From NCBI GenBank assembly GCA_015499995.1, contig JADNRV010000005.1:310001-374000 (forward strand): a stretch of DNA of 64,000 nucleotides. The letters are read 5' to 3'. Position numbers and translations under genes: made by a program. Shown one piece after another: positions 19,156 to 30,583 of the stretch (positions are counted from its first letter, which is position 1; the number at the start of each line of letters is the position of its first letter). Under the pieces are notes generated by a model, which saw only the letters and a program-made list of their open reading frames with translations, searched no databases and was not told where the DNA came from. Source of the stretch: Flammula alnicola (Eukaryota > Basidiomycota > Agaricomycetes > Agaricales > Strophariaceae).

Positions 19156-21377
19156 ATGGCAGTCCCGACGCGTCCGATGGACATCAAACCGCAAGAACGA
19201 GCTCAATTTGCTACCACCGCTCGCTTGCTGTCATGTCTTGTCACGGAGTCGTTGGTCCACGCCTTCTACTTCCATCTTGAAAGCCCAGAAGCGAAGGGAT
19301 TCGCCCTTATTTTGAAAGGCGATGTGGCCCACGACGATTCCCTGCTCAACGCCGATGATATCCTCGCACTTGTTCCTTTACACCATCCCCCTGTATTTAA
19401 GCAGGATTGCATTCCTCTTCTTGGAAAGGAGATTGGATTGTTGGATCCTCTGGATATGATGTCGTTGGTTTTTGAGACTTCGAGCGCACAGCTTACTTTG
19501 GATGGAAGTCCTTCCGAAGTAACAACTCGTCATTATCGTCGCATTGACAGAGGTTCTAACTGTGGTTATAGCATGCGCCTTTGATCTCTGATATACTAGA
19601 TGTCCTAAGGGATGGAAATCGCGTGAACTTGGAAAAGAACCTGGTACACAAATCGACGGACGCTCTCTCAGTTTGGAATAAATTTGCAACCAGCCATAAA
19701 CTCGATGAAAGCATTCAGTTGGATATCGCGCAAGAGTTTTCTAGTGCAGTGAAATGGCAAGGTCTGTACAAGTGTATTTACCCTATCCGTACATGGGATT
19801 AACTTCTTGCGCAGCATATTCCTACGAAAACCCGCCACAAGCCCCATCTTTCGCATCTCCAAGCATTGCATGGGAGCAATCCATTGTCGAGGGACACCCC
19901 ACTCATCCAGTATGTTGATAAAGTACTTATTCTGTGATTCCGATGTTCATCCGTCCACCATAGATGCATAAAACACGACGATTCCTTCCTCCACTTCCGG
20001 ATTATTCTCCAGGCCTTTATGACCTCCTCCATCCGCATCTGCGATTTGTGTCTGTTCCACGCGATAACCTGAAGATCACATACGACTTTGAAGGATTAAC
20101 TGCACCCGTCTTAAAAGCAGCGTCTGTTCATGCCGGGAAAACTCTAGTTGTGGAAGATGATCGTATTGTTATTCCAGTTCACGAGCTTCAGCTTGTGCAT
20201 ATCCAGCAAAAATTCCCAGAGGCGCATATATACCCAGAAGAGTTTAGTCTCCCCCTGCTGGCCCAGCAAAGCCTAAGGTGACAAATACTTGGATGATCTG
20301 TGGTTTTATTCGCAAGAAACTGACACCTTATTTAGGTCTGTTATTGTCCCTGATGCATATCGTGGCCTGCACCTCAAACTCGGAGTGGGAATAAAGCTTA
20401 CGTCTGCTGTTCGAACGATTTCTCCTGAATCGGCATACTTGGGCCCACGCTTCTCGGCGCAGGTCGTTCCCGCCCTTGCAATGGATAGAAATATCGTCAC
20501 AGTAGCTCGAGAGCTTGCAAGCGTTGTGCATGCTCATGCAGATGGGGAGATCGCCAAACATTGCGCAGCCATCGTACGGGAATGTCACGAGGATACCAGC
20601 GAAGATCGTGGAGAACGCCTGATTGTCTGTACCTCCTTGGTTGAAAGTGGCCATGCAGGACCATATGACAATATACCCTCCGTTGTGCGCGTGTTTGACC
20701 TCAATACGGAGGAGCAACGTCTGCGATGGCTCGATAAGTAAGATCGACATTAACTTCCTGTATATCTGTTCTAAACCCAGTTTAGATTTGTATCTATCTT
20801 TTTGCAGGCTTTCCTACCCCCAATGCTTCACAATGGGGTTGCTTTCGAATGTCACCCGCAGAACTGTGTTGCTCGCTTCGACATTGAGACAAAAGAACTA
20901 AAGGGCTTCATCGTGCGGGACTTTGGCGGGCTTCGCGTTCATCCACAGACCTTGAAGGCTACTACTGGTGTCGACATCGATTTCTTGGCAGGACATTCAA
21001 TCATTGCGTCTACTTTGGACGACGTATACACCAGGATGTATCATACAATCGTCCACAATCATTTCCAGCAACTCATTCGAGTGCTCGGCCTCCATTACAA
21101 TGGTCTTGGATGGGAGATCGTTCGTCAACAATTGAGGAACAACATTCCCAGGGAACACCCACTGTACGATGCCTGGTTGTCGCCGGATAGAAAAACTCTT
21201 CCCGGAAAGTGCTTTATGCGAATGAGGATGTCTTCTATGTATAGATTCGTAAGCACATTATTCATTCAATCGAGAAGATTTCAAGCTGACAGCGTTATAA
21301 AGCATCTACATGGTCCCTTTCCTAACCTTGTTCATTATACAGGGTGTGATGTAGAATCGAAGGAACTTGAAGACTAA
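19156..21377 (+). CDS. IucA/IucC-family NIS siderophore synthetase-like protein, copy 1
   Basis: Predicted ATP-dependent carboxylate-amine/alcohol ligase of the NRPS-independent siderophore (NIS) synthetase family. Seven exons: 19156-19518, 19572-19761, 19815-19909, 19964-20277, 20336-20737, 20786-21248 and 21303-21377, about 633 residues, a normal family length. Motifs include LLSCLVTESLVHAFY (near residue 30), GHPTHP plus MHKTR (about 211-221; the family's GHP..HP..K.R substrate/ATP motif), IPVHELQL, TSAVRTISPESAYLGPRF, HNGVAFECHPQN (about 470-481), RDFGGLRVHP (about 499-508) and KCFMRMRM (about 596-603). No C-terminal FhuF-like domain is present. All splice sites are GT-AG and the frame is open throughout, so it appears functional. 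The acid and amine substrates cannot be read from sequence. The family is well known in bacteria; the best fungal precedent is rhizoferrin synthetase of Mucoromycota. Confidence 0.9.
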
Positions 21378-22700
21378 ACATCAAATATTCGTGAAATACA
21401 GAAAGACAACTTGAATATGTATAAAATCGATTGCTTTATATGTGCACGACTATTTTTGGCAGGCGAGAGAGTACGTCGTAAAGATGTCTTCGGTACGATT
21501 CAATATATTAACAATGGTGAACGAATAACTTTTCAGTTTGGCGTAGGATGCAGGTCGTTGAGCACGGTCCTGCACGGTCGCGGAGTTTGAAACTCCTCCT
21601 TCCCGCTACACTTTATGAAAATACATCCTCTAGACCCTCTTGCATTCGACGGCCATATCCTGTATTCCACCTCCCAGCATCTCTCGCTACTGTAGATCCA
21701 TGACACCCTTTGATTGCTGGTAATCGGCAGGGTACAAACCCGTCTCCTTAGGAACATTTTGTTCGTATTGGAAACTCGGGGAACCCCGCCAAGGCTAGAC
21801 CCAAGTTTGAGGTAGACGATCCCTAGGAGGACAGCAGCGAAAATAGGTTCCAAGCTCGGTGAGTATTATTGAACGTTGCAGAACTGCGGAGCTTCAGGCT
21901 CGCAGGCAGGCCATGTCCTGCTCTCGCACTTTTAAGTTCGCATTTCTTTGTTCGTCCCATTGATCGCTCTTGTTCTTATTTGTTTAGTGATACTACACAT
22001 GGTTTATTTTGAAGAACATTCCAACATCCAGGGACCTCCTCACATCGGGCAGGCGAAGAGGATTTGCCATCGGTCGGTGTGGGAGTTGCGAGCAATGTGC
22101 CGATAATGCCGAAGGTCGGGTCACGTTCGCCAAGGGAGATAACCGGGATGAGGAGCTGCGGTTATCAGATAACTGTCAATCAGACTACATCATATCTCGA
22201 TTCACCTTGTGTACCAAGCTGACGCGATTGCATGCACTTGGCTGGTAATAACTTTCACCACCTCGGCGATCTCCCAAACAGAAATAAAAGGAGGAGATTC
22301 TTCCACATTTGATCCCTTGACGCCCAACAACATTTCCCTCATTCACACCAGTCTTTTCGCGACGGTGAGCCCCTGAAATTTGTCTCATCTCTCTGACGAC
22401 ATGTTCCAAGATATCACGTTTCTGACTTAATTTTGACAGGCATAATACGGTATACTTCGAGTGCTACGTATACGGTCGATCAGACCTATTTCGAGTCACG
22501 TCATTGGAATCATCTCCGTACATCAAGCCAACTGATCGAGGTAATAGTTTCGCCTTGTTTCCGACTCCTAACCCGTTACTAAACAGCCTGTCTATTTCTT
22601 CTATGTACATGCTCTCATGTAGCCAACATTGCTGGGAGACCGCAACTTAGAGGAACGCGTGTATCTGGACAACTGCAAACGTTAGTCTGCCCGTCCTGGA
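21378..22700. other. Long intergenic/promoter region ahead of NIS synthetase copy 2
   Basis: About 1.3 kb between the two paralogues. Four GATAA cores on either strand fall within 22102-22172, ending in an exact palindromic iron-GATA site. A reverse ORF at 21853-21533 opens with a hydrophobic run (MEPIFAAVLLGIVYL) but soon loses coding character and has no partner exon; it was not called. No repeat was recognised. Confidence 0.5.
22162..22172. promoter_or_regulatory. Palindromic iron-responsive GATA-factor site (exact ATCWGATAA on both strands)
   Basis: The 11-mer TTATCAGATAA gives ATCAGATAA on the plus strand (22164-22172) and ATCTGATAA on the minus strand. Both are exact matches to the consensus bound by fungal siderophore repressors (SreA/SRE/Sre1; Urbs1 in Ustilago uses the GATAA core). 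Further GATAA cores at 22102-22106 and 22138-22142 make a cluster. It lies about 530 bp upstream of the second synthetase ATG. Repression by iron is inferred from motif plus gene content. Confidence 0.55.
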
Positions 22701-25006
22701 ATGCCCACCGGATCTTCTCTTGGACCTCGCGAACATGCAAAGTTCGCAGTGATATCGCGCCTTATATCATGCCTCGTAACGGAACAGATACTTCGAGCTG
22801 TTTATATCCCTTTCGAAAGACCGATTCACGATGCCGCCGGGATCACCGTGGTTCTTTCTATTCATACCATCTCAGAAAGTGTAAATTTCTGTCGTCCCTT
22901 CAATTCCGACGATATATTCATCATCATACCTTTGCACCATCCGCCGGTTTTCAAGGACCATGAAATACGCGAACATGGACAGCTCGTTGGCCTCCTCGAT
23001 CCGTTGGATATGTTGCCCTATGCCTATGAATTCAGACAGGGAGCAGAGGTCGATGAACCTGTAAGTTTGAGTTTTTCTAACTTGGATAAGACTTACGTAT
23101 ACATATTAGAAGGACGACTTAACACAATCTATTCTCGACTGCCTCAAACCACCTCCTTGGGATATGACAACGCATGGAAGGCTGTTTCGTACATCAGATC
23201 CGGTGTCATTATGGCGCAAGCTGCTTGAAGGCCTTGTCATACCTGGGAATCTGCACGATGTCATCGCTCAAGAACTACAGAGCTCTCTGGACTGGCAAGG
23301 TTCGTCAGTAATTATAATCGCCAGCGTGAGGCTGAATAACTTACTAAAATTTGCTCTTCAGCCTTAGCTTACGAAAATCCGCCCTCATGCCCTACCTTAC
23401 ACTCTCCAGCCATAGAATGGGAGCAAAGCCTCGTTTCCGGTCATCCCACTCATCCAGTATGTAACATTTTTTAGTAGCGTGTTTATTATTTAACCGAAAA
23501 TTCGAAGATGCATCGCGCTAGAATGTTGCCTTCAAGTTCTTTCCCAGAGAATTCCATGGTGTACGACTGGTACCACCCCCGCATTCGTTTCGTGCGAGTT
23601 CCGAGATCCCAGCTAGACATCCTCGGGAGGTTCGAGGAAATAAGCAAAGACTTGACGACGAAAGCCTTCCAGCAGGCTGGGGAAACTCCACCTGGAGATG
23701 CTGGTTTTATCTACATGCCGGTCCACGAACTTCAAATCGGAAACATCTTGTCGAAATTCCAGAATATCGAAATTTTGGATTCAAAATTCTATCTTGCTGC
23801 ATTAGCTCAGTCGAGTATTCGGTGAGTTACCCACCCTCCCATTCCTTGATGATGCTCACTCGTTTTATGAAAGAACTGTGGTGGTCCCTGATTTTCCGGG
23901 GATAGCGCTGAAATTAGCTGTTGGCGTGAAAATATCATCTTCTCTCCGGACAATTTCACATTTCACTGCCAATTTTGGGCCTCGATTTTCCGAAGACGTC
24001 GTGCCCAAGTTGGCGGTAAATCCCAAGATTTTGGCCATTGAACTCGAGCCAACCAGCGCAGTATATCGCACATCCGACCCTGAAATCGCAAAACACTTTA
24101 CGGCGGTCATCAGAGAAGAGTACAAAACGTCCGATGGAGAAGCTCTTATTGTCGTTGCTGCTCTATTGGAAATGGACCATGCTGGTGTTCCGCCTGGTAT
24201 TTCTGCTGTGCAGCATGTATTTATGCTTGACACTGGAGAAAAAAGGGAGGCATTTCTGGATAAGTGCGTGCTTTTTTACGACCTTCTGCCCGACCCCGCA
24301 CTTGTTAATATATCACCTAGATATATCCAAGTCGCTTGCGAGGCCATGTTACCTGCCCTCATACATAATGGGGTCGCCTTTGAAGCACACGCCCAGAACG
24401 TACTCGCTCGCTTTGACGTTGCGACAGGAGAACTTCGCGGCTTCGTCCTCCGTGATCTCGGTGGTCTTCGTATCCACCCACCTACTCTACGCGCATCGAT
24501 CGGTGTGGACTTCCAGTTCCTTCCTGACCACTGTGTGGCGACGAACACATTGGAAGAGATTTTCCCGAAGTTCTATCATACGTTTGTCCACAACCACATC
24601 CAGCGTCTCATCAGGCTGCTTGGGCTCCATTACAATGGCCGTGGCTGGGAGATGCTCAGGAAACATATGGGGTCGGTGATTCCTGAAGATCATCCTGCCT
24701 GGAATGTCTGGATGAACCCAAAGAGCACCAGCGTCGACTCGAAATGCTTGATGCGCATGCGTATGAGGGATTCCTATCGCGATGTAAGTGATACGTTGAC
24801 ATTTGCGCTGTGAAATCACTCAATTCTAATCCGTTGAGTAGATGGTGTACAGCCCGTATCCGAACATGATCCAATATAGGCCGCAGCCTCAATCAGTTAC
24901 TGATAGGCGCAGATGGCTACGTCCGTGGAGTGGAGTGTGTGCCATGCTCGTCATTTGTAAGGAACTTATCTATGTGACCATCTCAAAGACATTCTTTCTC
25001 AATTAA
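22701..25006 (+). CDS. IucA/IucC-family NIS siderophore synthetase-like protein, copy 2
   Basis: Paralogue of the upstream gene, same strand. Exons: 22701-23060, 23110-23299, 23362-23456, 23508-23821, 23874-24263, 24321-24783 and 24842-25006, about 658 residues. Exons 2, 3, 4 and 6 have exactly the lengths of copy 1 (190, 95, 314 and 463 bp), which shows a tandem duplication with intron positions kept. Motifs: LISCLVTEQILRAVY, GHPTHP then MHRAR, MPVHELQIGN, SSLRTISHFTANFGPRF, HNGVAFEAHAQN, RDLGGLRIHPPTL and KCLMRMRM. The GVAFEAHAQN segment is closer to the usual family EAH.QN than the ECHPQN of copy 1. Protein divergence between copies is large, so they may act on different substrates or in consecutive steps of one siderophore, as paired NIS enzymes do in bacteria. 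The last exon may be shorter if a GTAAGG near 24955 is used. Confidence 0.9.
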
Positions 25007-25088
25007 TATTCGGTCTTGGTCGTATGATGCCAAGAGATTATGCGCTTTGCCCAAAGGAAACAAATTTTCTGAGAGATACTCTGAAGAA

Positions 25089-25097
25089 ATCAGATAA
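25089..25097 (+). promoter_or_regulatory. Second exact ATCAGATAA GATA-type site
   Basis: Exact match to ATCWGATAA, 83 bp after the stop of NIS copy 2 and about 310 bp upstream of the C2-domain gene. It could serve the downstream gene, act at a distance, or be chance: about one match is expected per 64 kb on both strands. By eye I found exact matches only here and at 22162-22172. Confidence 0.25.
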
Positions 25098-25409
25098 GTA
25101 ACATAGCTTAGTCTGTCATAGTGATGAAACGTGAGAATATGAAATGTCAATCCTTTATCATGTTCTGTTGCCGCTGCATACTGGTTTGCTGCACCGTAGT
25201 GACTACTTAGACTGGCACAGCATCATTTATCTTTGATTTATCTCGGTAGCGAAGTCACGACTCCGCGACACCAGGGCTCACAGCACCGCAATTGCCTCAA
25301 GTTTCTAGCTGTATACATATATAAAGCTCCGCAAGATGTCTGTCTAAATCGTTCTTTCTTGCAAGTTGCGACCCTCATCAAATAGCGCGCAACAGACTCA
25401 TTGACCTCG

Positions 25410-27488
25410 ATGTCCAAAGCATCGTCGCCCAAAGCATCCCCCATCGACTTGAACGATAAACACAACAAGGAAGACGAACTCGGAACACTGATCGTAGTCC
25501 TTCTCAAGGCGAGGAACCTGAATGACAAACACTCCTTCTACAAGTCCGATGTGTTTGCCCAAGCCACCTTGAATGGTGCGTTTCTTTTGCATCGGTCGTT
25601 TCAAAGTTTTTGTCAAATAAACTTCTTAATCTTCTCCACATATAGGCGCCCAGAAACGCACACATGTCGACGCCAAGGGCGGTCAGCATCCTGAGTGGGA
25701 TGGCGAGGTCCGCTTCCCGATCCTGAAGAGCACGGCAGCGAAGCACCGGAAAATGGAGGTAGCATGTTACTCCCAGGAGCCGAGGTCAGAGGATCTTATG
25801 GGGAAGGGCATCGTTGACATCACTGAGACTCTACGAACGGGCGAGTTTGATGGTGTGTTTCGATGTCTCCTGTCTTGCAAGGTCGATGATCCCAACTCCA
25901 TAATTTCCGATATACAGATTGGGTACAACTCGAAGTAGACGGTGTAGCACGCGGAGAGCTATACCTAGAAATGACCTACTATGCCAACGCGCCAGCGCCC
26001 ATAGCGCCCGCACCGTCCAACAAATTGCTTTCAGTGGTTCAAAACCAGAGCAACGGCCTCACTAGACGGCCGTCGAAACTTTCTCCCTCCGACCGCCTCT
26101 CGCGTCCACACCAGCAGCAACAGGTTGGTCGACCGCAGAATCAGGACTTTGCTCAAGGACATCCTCCACCTCAAGGATACCAACAACCTCGACCGCAAGC
26201 TACAGCCCCATCTAAATATTCCGCATCACCTTCACACTCCTCGCGTCTGAGCGAGCAATACACATCGCCGAGGCATGGCAGCACTACGATGCCTGGAAGC
26301 TACCCTGACGGGTCGTCCAATGGCAGTCCGCCGAAAGGAAAGTACAGTGCACTGCCCGCCATACCTGTAAACGAACTCCCATATGCCGGAGATCCGGCCT
26401 TGAGCTTGAAGCCCGGGCCACAAGCGCCGGGCTATGGGCATCAACAGCAACAGCCTGCACCCTTACCCTCTATACTACGTCCTGGGCCAGGAGGCTCCCC
26501 TACTCCCATTCCACGTCCGCAACAAAACGGACTCGGGCATGGACGGCACTCCTCTGATTCATCCTTTGTGCTAAACGCAAGTCGATACGGACCATCGCAG
26601 GGCTCTCAAGGTTCTCCGCCCAACCACAACCCATATATTGGGGGTAGTGGTAATTCTAGCAACAGCGCCTCTCAACCATCATCGCCACCTCTAAATCCAT
26701 ATATTGGAGGTTCTGCCTCGCCACCTAATCCATATATCGGAGGCTCCGCCTCGCCACCTAATCCGTATATTGCTGGTGGCGGTACGCTCTCGCCAGGACA
26801 AGTTCCAGCTCGTGCATATTCTCCGGCTCCCATGTCGCTCAACAACGGCGCCCCTCCTCCTAATGCCGCCCCCATCACTTCCCCTGTTCAAGGTCAAGGA
26901 CAGAATTCGTACACTGGATATCATCCAGCGGCGCAACAACCCTCTGGTCCGCCTTTAATTTGGCGGCAGGATACCATCGCTACCGGTCCTCCGCCCTCTT
27001 CAAACGGATCCTTCTCCTTCCCAATGCCAGCGATGGCGCCTGTGCGAGATGCGCCGTCATTCGCTTATGTCGAGGGCGGCCACAACGCGTACAACTCAAG
27101 ACCATCGGCCGCCTCCGGTCCCCAGAGCATGAACGTGGGCTACCACCAGCGTCCATCCAGGGACGAACGCGATTTTGATCCGTACCTCCAAGCGCGATAT
27201 CAGACGCCTCTGCCTCTACCTCCTGGTACGGAACGACCAGCATCAGCACCAGCACCCGCTTCCGCTTCCGCACTCGCACCTGCCCACTGGCATGCGTCTG
27301 CGCCTTCAAAGAAGCCAAGTACGCCCGCGCCGGACAGAGATCGCCTGGAAGCTCTGCGAAGAGCGGAGGAGAATGCGGCACGGAGGCGGGAGCAGGAGCT
27401 AAAAGATTTGGAACTGGCAATGCAATTGGATCGGGAACTGAATTTGGCAGAAGAGAGAGCGACTGCTACATCCAGCGCAGGGCGGTAA
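25410..27488 (+). CDS. C2-domain protein with long proline/serine-rich tail, Inn1/Fic1-like
   Basis: Exons 25410-25575, 25646-25852 and 25918-27488. The ATG at 25410 (MSKASSPKASPIDLN) was chosen because the longer frame opens on TTG. Residues about 25-150 form a single C2 domain: LGTLIVVLLKARNLNDKH, YKSDVFAQATLNG, WDGEVRFPI, then DWVQLEVDGVARGELYLEM. Next comes a disordered tail of about 400 residues rich in Pro, Ser, Gln and Gly, with PxxP motifs and three tandem NPYIGG-type repeats, closed by a charged coiled coil (RLEALRRAEENAARRREQEL). N-terminal C2 plus PxxP tail is the architecture of the cytokinesis ingression proteins Inn1/Fic1, which bind SH3 proteins at the division site. Homology is plausible by architecture only; other fungal C2 proteins share it. 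Confidence 0.7.
26690..26780 (+). repeat. In-frame tandem repeat (33 bp units) inside the C2-protein tail
   Basis: Three adjacent copies encode PLNPYIGGSAS, PPNPYIGGSAS and PPNPYIAGGGT. The first two units are nearly identical in DNA and the third has diverged. A related NPYIGGSGNS precedes them near 26630-26660. The multiples of three keep the frame. Confidence 0.75.
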
Positions 27489-28292
27489 TCTTGCACCGTT
27501 TCTGACCCTGTGATGCATGATTTGTGGTTTTCGTTACGTTACAGTGGAAGGAAATTAGAAAGAATTCAAAAGGAACAACGGAATTATTTATTGGAATTGC
27601 TTTGATCTGCGATATTAAATAGTAATCGTAATTGTATACCTCGTCTAATGAATGTTTGTTGCCAATACAAAAGTGAGGGGTGTTGGCGCTTGGTTGGCGC
27701 TTATGCCAGTTGGCTCTCAGGCTGTCTTATGTAAGTAAATTAGCTATGATACCGACATCCTATAAAATGCGAGCTACTCATCATGATGAGAGCCATTTTT
27801 TTTTGAACATTGAGATGCATGTGCATGTAACAAATTTCGTTCATGCTTGGAGTCTGGACACAATTGCTCAAGCAAAGTCCTTCCGAGCCTCGGATCAGGA
27901 TCGGCACCTAAGTACGAGGTTTGACCGAGGTCAAGCCTGTGGCTTGTGCTTAGCGCCGTCGTGGATCCTCGAGCTCTTGAAGTAACATCTGTGTTTTATC
28001 ATACGTCTGATAGCAGATCCACGTTTTTTCAACCCCTCAGGCCATCAACGAAGCCAGGTCTATTATGTGCCCTACGGCACCTTGCGTCTGCCTCATGTTG
28101 TTTGAAGCTTCGCAAGTATCTCCATAAACGAATTGTTCACTCCACAATTATTCTCGAACACGTCTCTGTTCAAATATAGGCCGGGCAACCTCCATCTCAT
28201 TATCACCAACTGCACGCATCCTGACGTCTCTTCTCTTTACTCTCATCTAGTGATCACTGTCTCTTGACCAGCTAGCTACCGGTGTCGAAACG
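27489..28292. other. Intergenic region, C2 gene to GH5 gene
   Basis: About 800 bp with no supported gene. Forward ORFs at 27680 and 27946 lack composition or family support. It should hold the C2-gene terminator and the GH5 promoter; a pyrimidine-rich stretch lies at 28200-28270 ahead of the GH5 ATG. Confidence 0.5.
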
Positions 28293-30583
28293 ATGCGTAG
28301 GGACGCTGCAAGCAACATACTTCCACTTAGTCTTGTCCTTCTATACTTCGAAGCAATTTTGCTTTTCTCTGGGACCGGGGCCGAGGCCAGGAGGCAGCAA
28401 CAATGTCGCCTGCAGCCTCGTCAAGGCCAAGTTGTACTTCAGCCACCTACAAACACTGGTCTCGGTGGGGCTTTCACCGCAAATCACACCTCTGCTATAG
28501 CCACAGCCACATCTTCAATCCATTCTTCGGGCTCAACGGCAGTTCCATCGTCTACCCCCACTGCGTTTAACTATGCCAGCCAGAAAATTCGGGGAGTCAA
28601 CCTGTACGCAATTCTCTTTGACTCCGATACCGTTGCTATGATTGACATCCCAATACAGGGGTGGATGGCTCGTTTTGGAGGTAAGTAGTAGTTGCTGAAA
28701 GTTTTCTTCTCCATTCAGAACTGATGACGCGTCCTGATTTAGCCTTGGATAACTCCCAGCGTTTTTGAGAGTACCGGGAACGATAACATCGTGGATGAGT
28801 TCACACTCGGTCAATTGTTGGATGCACAAACTGCCCAAACAATTCTGACGAACCATTGGGATACTGTGCGTATTTCGTCTTTTTCGGATCTCGTTCTTCA
28901 TTAACACGCTTTCATCAAAACGCAGTGGATAACTGAAGATGATTTTGCCCAAATCAGCGCAGCAGGCTTGAACCACGTCCGGTAAGCATTTTTTCATTTA
29001 CCTAACTCTGTGGTGAGAATGACCCTTCTTACATTCCTTGTCCATACATATGTAGAATCCCAATAGGATACTGGTCTATTCCACTAACTTCCTCTGATAC
29101 CAACACCTCTACTTCTACGGCACCCTACGTTTCGGGTGCATGGACTTACCTCCTCCGGGCGCTGACCTGGGCAGAGAAACACAACGTAAACGTCATCCTC
29201 GACTTACATGGTGCCCCGGGCTCCCAAAACGGATACGACAATTCAGGGCAAAGGACGGGCAATCCAGTATGGGCCGTCAATCCTAACAATGTAACGCGAA
29301 CAGTCGACACCCTGAAATTTCTTGCGAAGGAAGTAGGCAGCCAGGTCGGCGTGCTGGAGTTGCTGAACGAGGGGGGCGGCTTCATAGACAGTGCTTGGGC
29401 AGCAGCTGTTAGGAGTTACTTCACCGATGCCTATGCTGCAGTCAGAGAGGCAGCCGGGCAAGATGTGAAGGTTATGATTGGGGATGCATTTTTGGGCGTT
29501 GATGTGCGTAATTGAATGCTTCTATCTTTTTACTTTGACTTATTTGAAATTTTATCAGAGTTGGACGAACTTCTTAACTGCTCCTCAAGGCCAGGGAGTC
29601 ATGATGGATTATGTAAGTTCATAAATACTTGCCATCGTCGATTTCTTAGTCACTGAAACATTGGACTTCTGTAGCACGAATACCAAATATTTAGCGACGC
29701 GGAACTCGATAGATCTTTTGATGAGCACATCAGCGTACGCATGTCCTTTATTTTGTCAGCGTTTATAAGCTCAAATCACCTCACTGCATTCAGTTCGCTT
29801 GCACATATACCCAAAGCCTGACTTCCTTCGCCAACTCTAACCTCTGGACGGTATTGGGCGAATGGTCCAACGCAGTGACCGATTGTGCACAGTGGCTTAA
29901 TGGCCGTGGCGTGGGTGCACGCTGGGATGGAACGTGGCCTGGCTCCAGTCAGGTGCATGGGAATTGCTCAAGTTATACAGGAAGCTATTCATCATTTTCG
30001 GCCAACTACACGGAGTTTTTGAGGCAGTACGCGCTTTCTTTCCACTGCCTTTCATTTGTGTTCTATGACGTCATTTCTCTCTAGGTATTGGGAGGTTCAG
30101 GTCGATGTTGGGGAATCTGTGCAAGGCTGGGTTTTCTGGACTTGGAAGGTGTGTAACGTGTTCTTTCTCTTTTTCATGTTTCGAGAAGTTCTTTTCCCTT
30201 CGTGTTGGGCGTTGTGGGTCTTGATATCATGCGTTACATCGTCGGTATTAGGACGGTGAAGTAAAATTGGTCCAATCTGCGCTTCTTCCCAACATAAAAA
30301 TACCCATCCATCTGTTGTGTCTGATTCTATGTGCGCATAGAGTCCCAACGAGCATGAGGACCTTTTGTATTCTTGATAGAATGCTGATCCTATTTGGTCC
30401 CATCTTCTACACGACCACGGCCTTCTATCTTTTTAGCCCCACTTAAATAAGTCGCTCATCATCCTTATCATCTCTTCTTCTCAGGCTGAAAACGCGGATG
30501 AATGGAGCTACCAAAAGGGCCTCCAGGGCGGATGGATTCCACAAGATCCCACAAATCGCAAGTATCCCGGGATTTGCTCTTAG
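28293..30583 (+). CDS. GH5 exo-beta-1,3-glucanase-like glycoside hydrolase
   Basis: Secreted or anchored cell-wall glucanase of glycoside hydrolase family 5 (EXG1-like). The start at 28293 gives a basic N-terminus, a hydrophobic signal/anchor ([18 protein letters not shown]) and a Ser/Thr-rich linker. Core motifs: [20 protein letters not shown], spliced across 28603-28657 and 28682-28742; [44 protein letters not shown] with the acid/base Glu near 29369-29371; [28 protein letters not shown] with the nucleophile Glu; and [20 protein letters not shown]. The stop is at 30581-30583. About nine exons stay in frame. Oddity: the acid/base motif reads NEG instead of the near-invariant NEP of GH5. Activity on beta-1,3-glucan is inferred from the closest motif set. 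Confidence 0.87.

Noticed and set aside
21533..21853. Reverse ORF beginning with a hydrophobic segment as a small membrane protein
   Set aside because: Coding character disappears after about 35 residues, there are no flanking exons, and the region looks like spacer between the synthetase genes.
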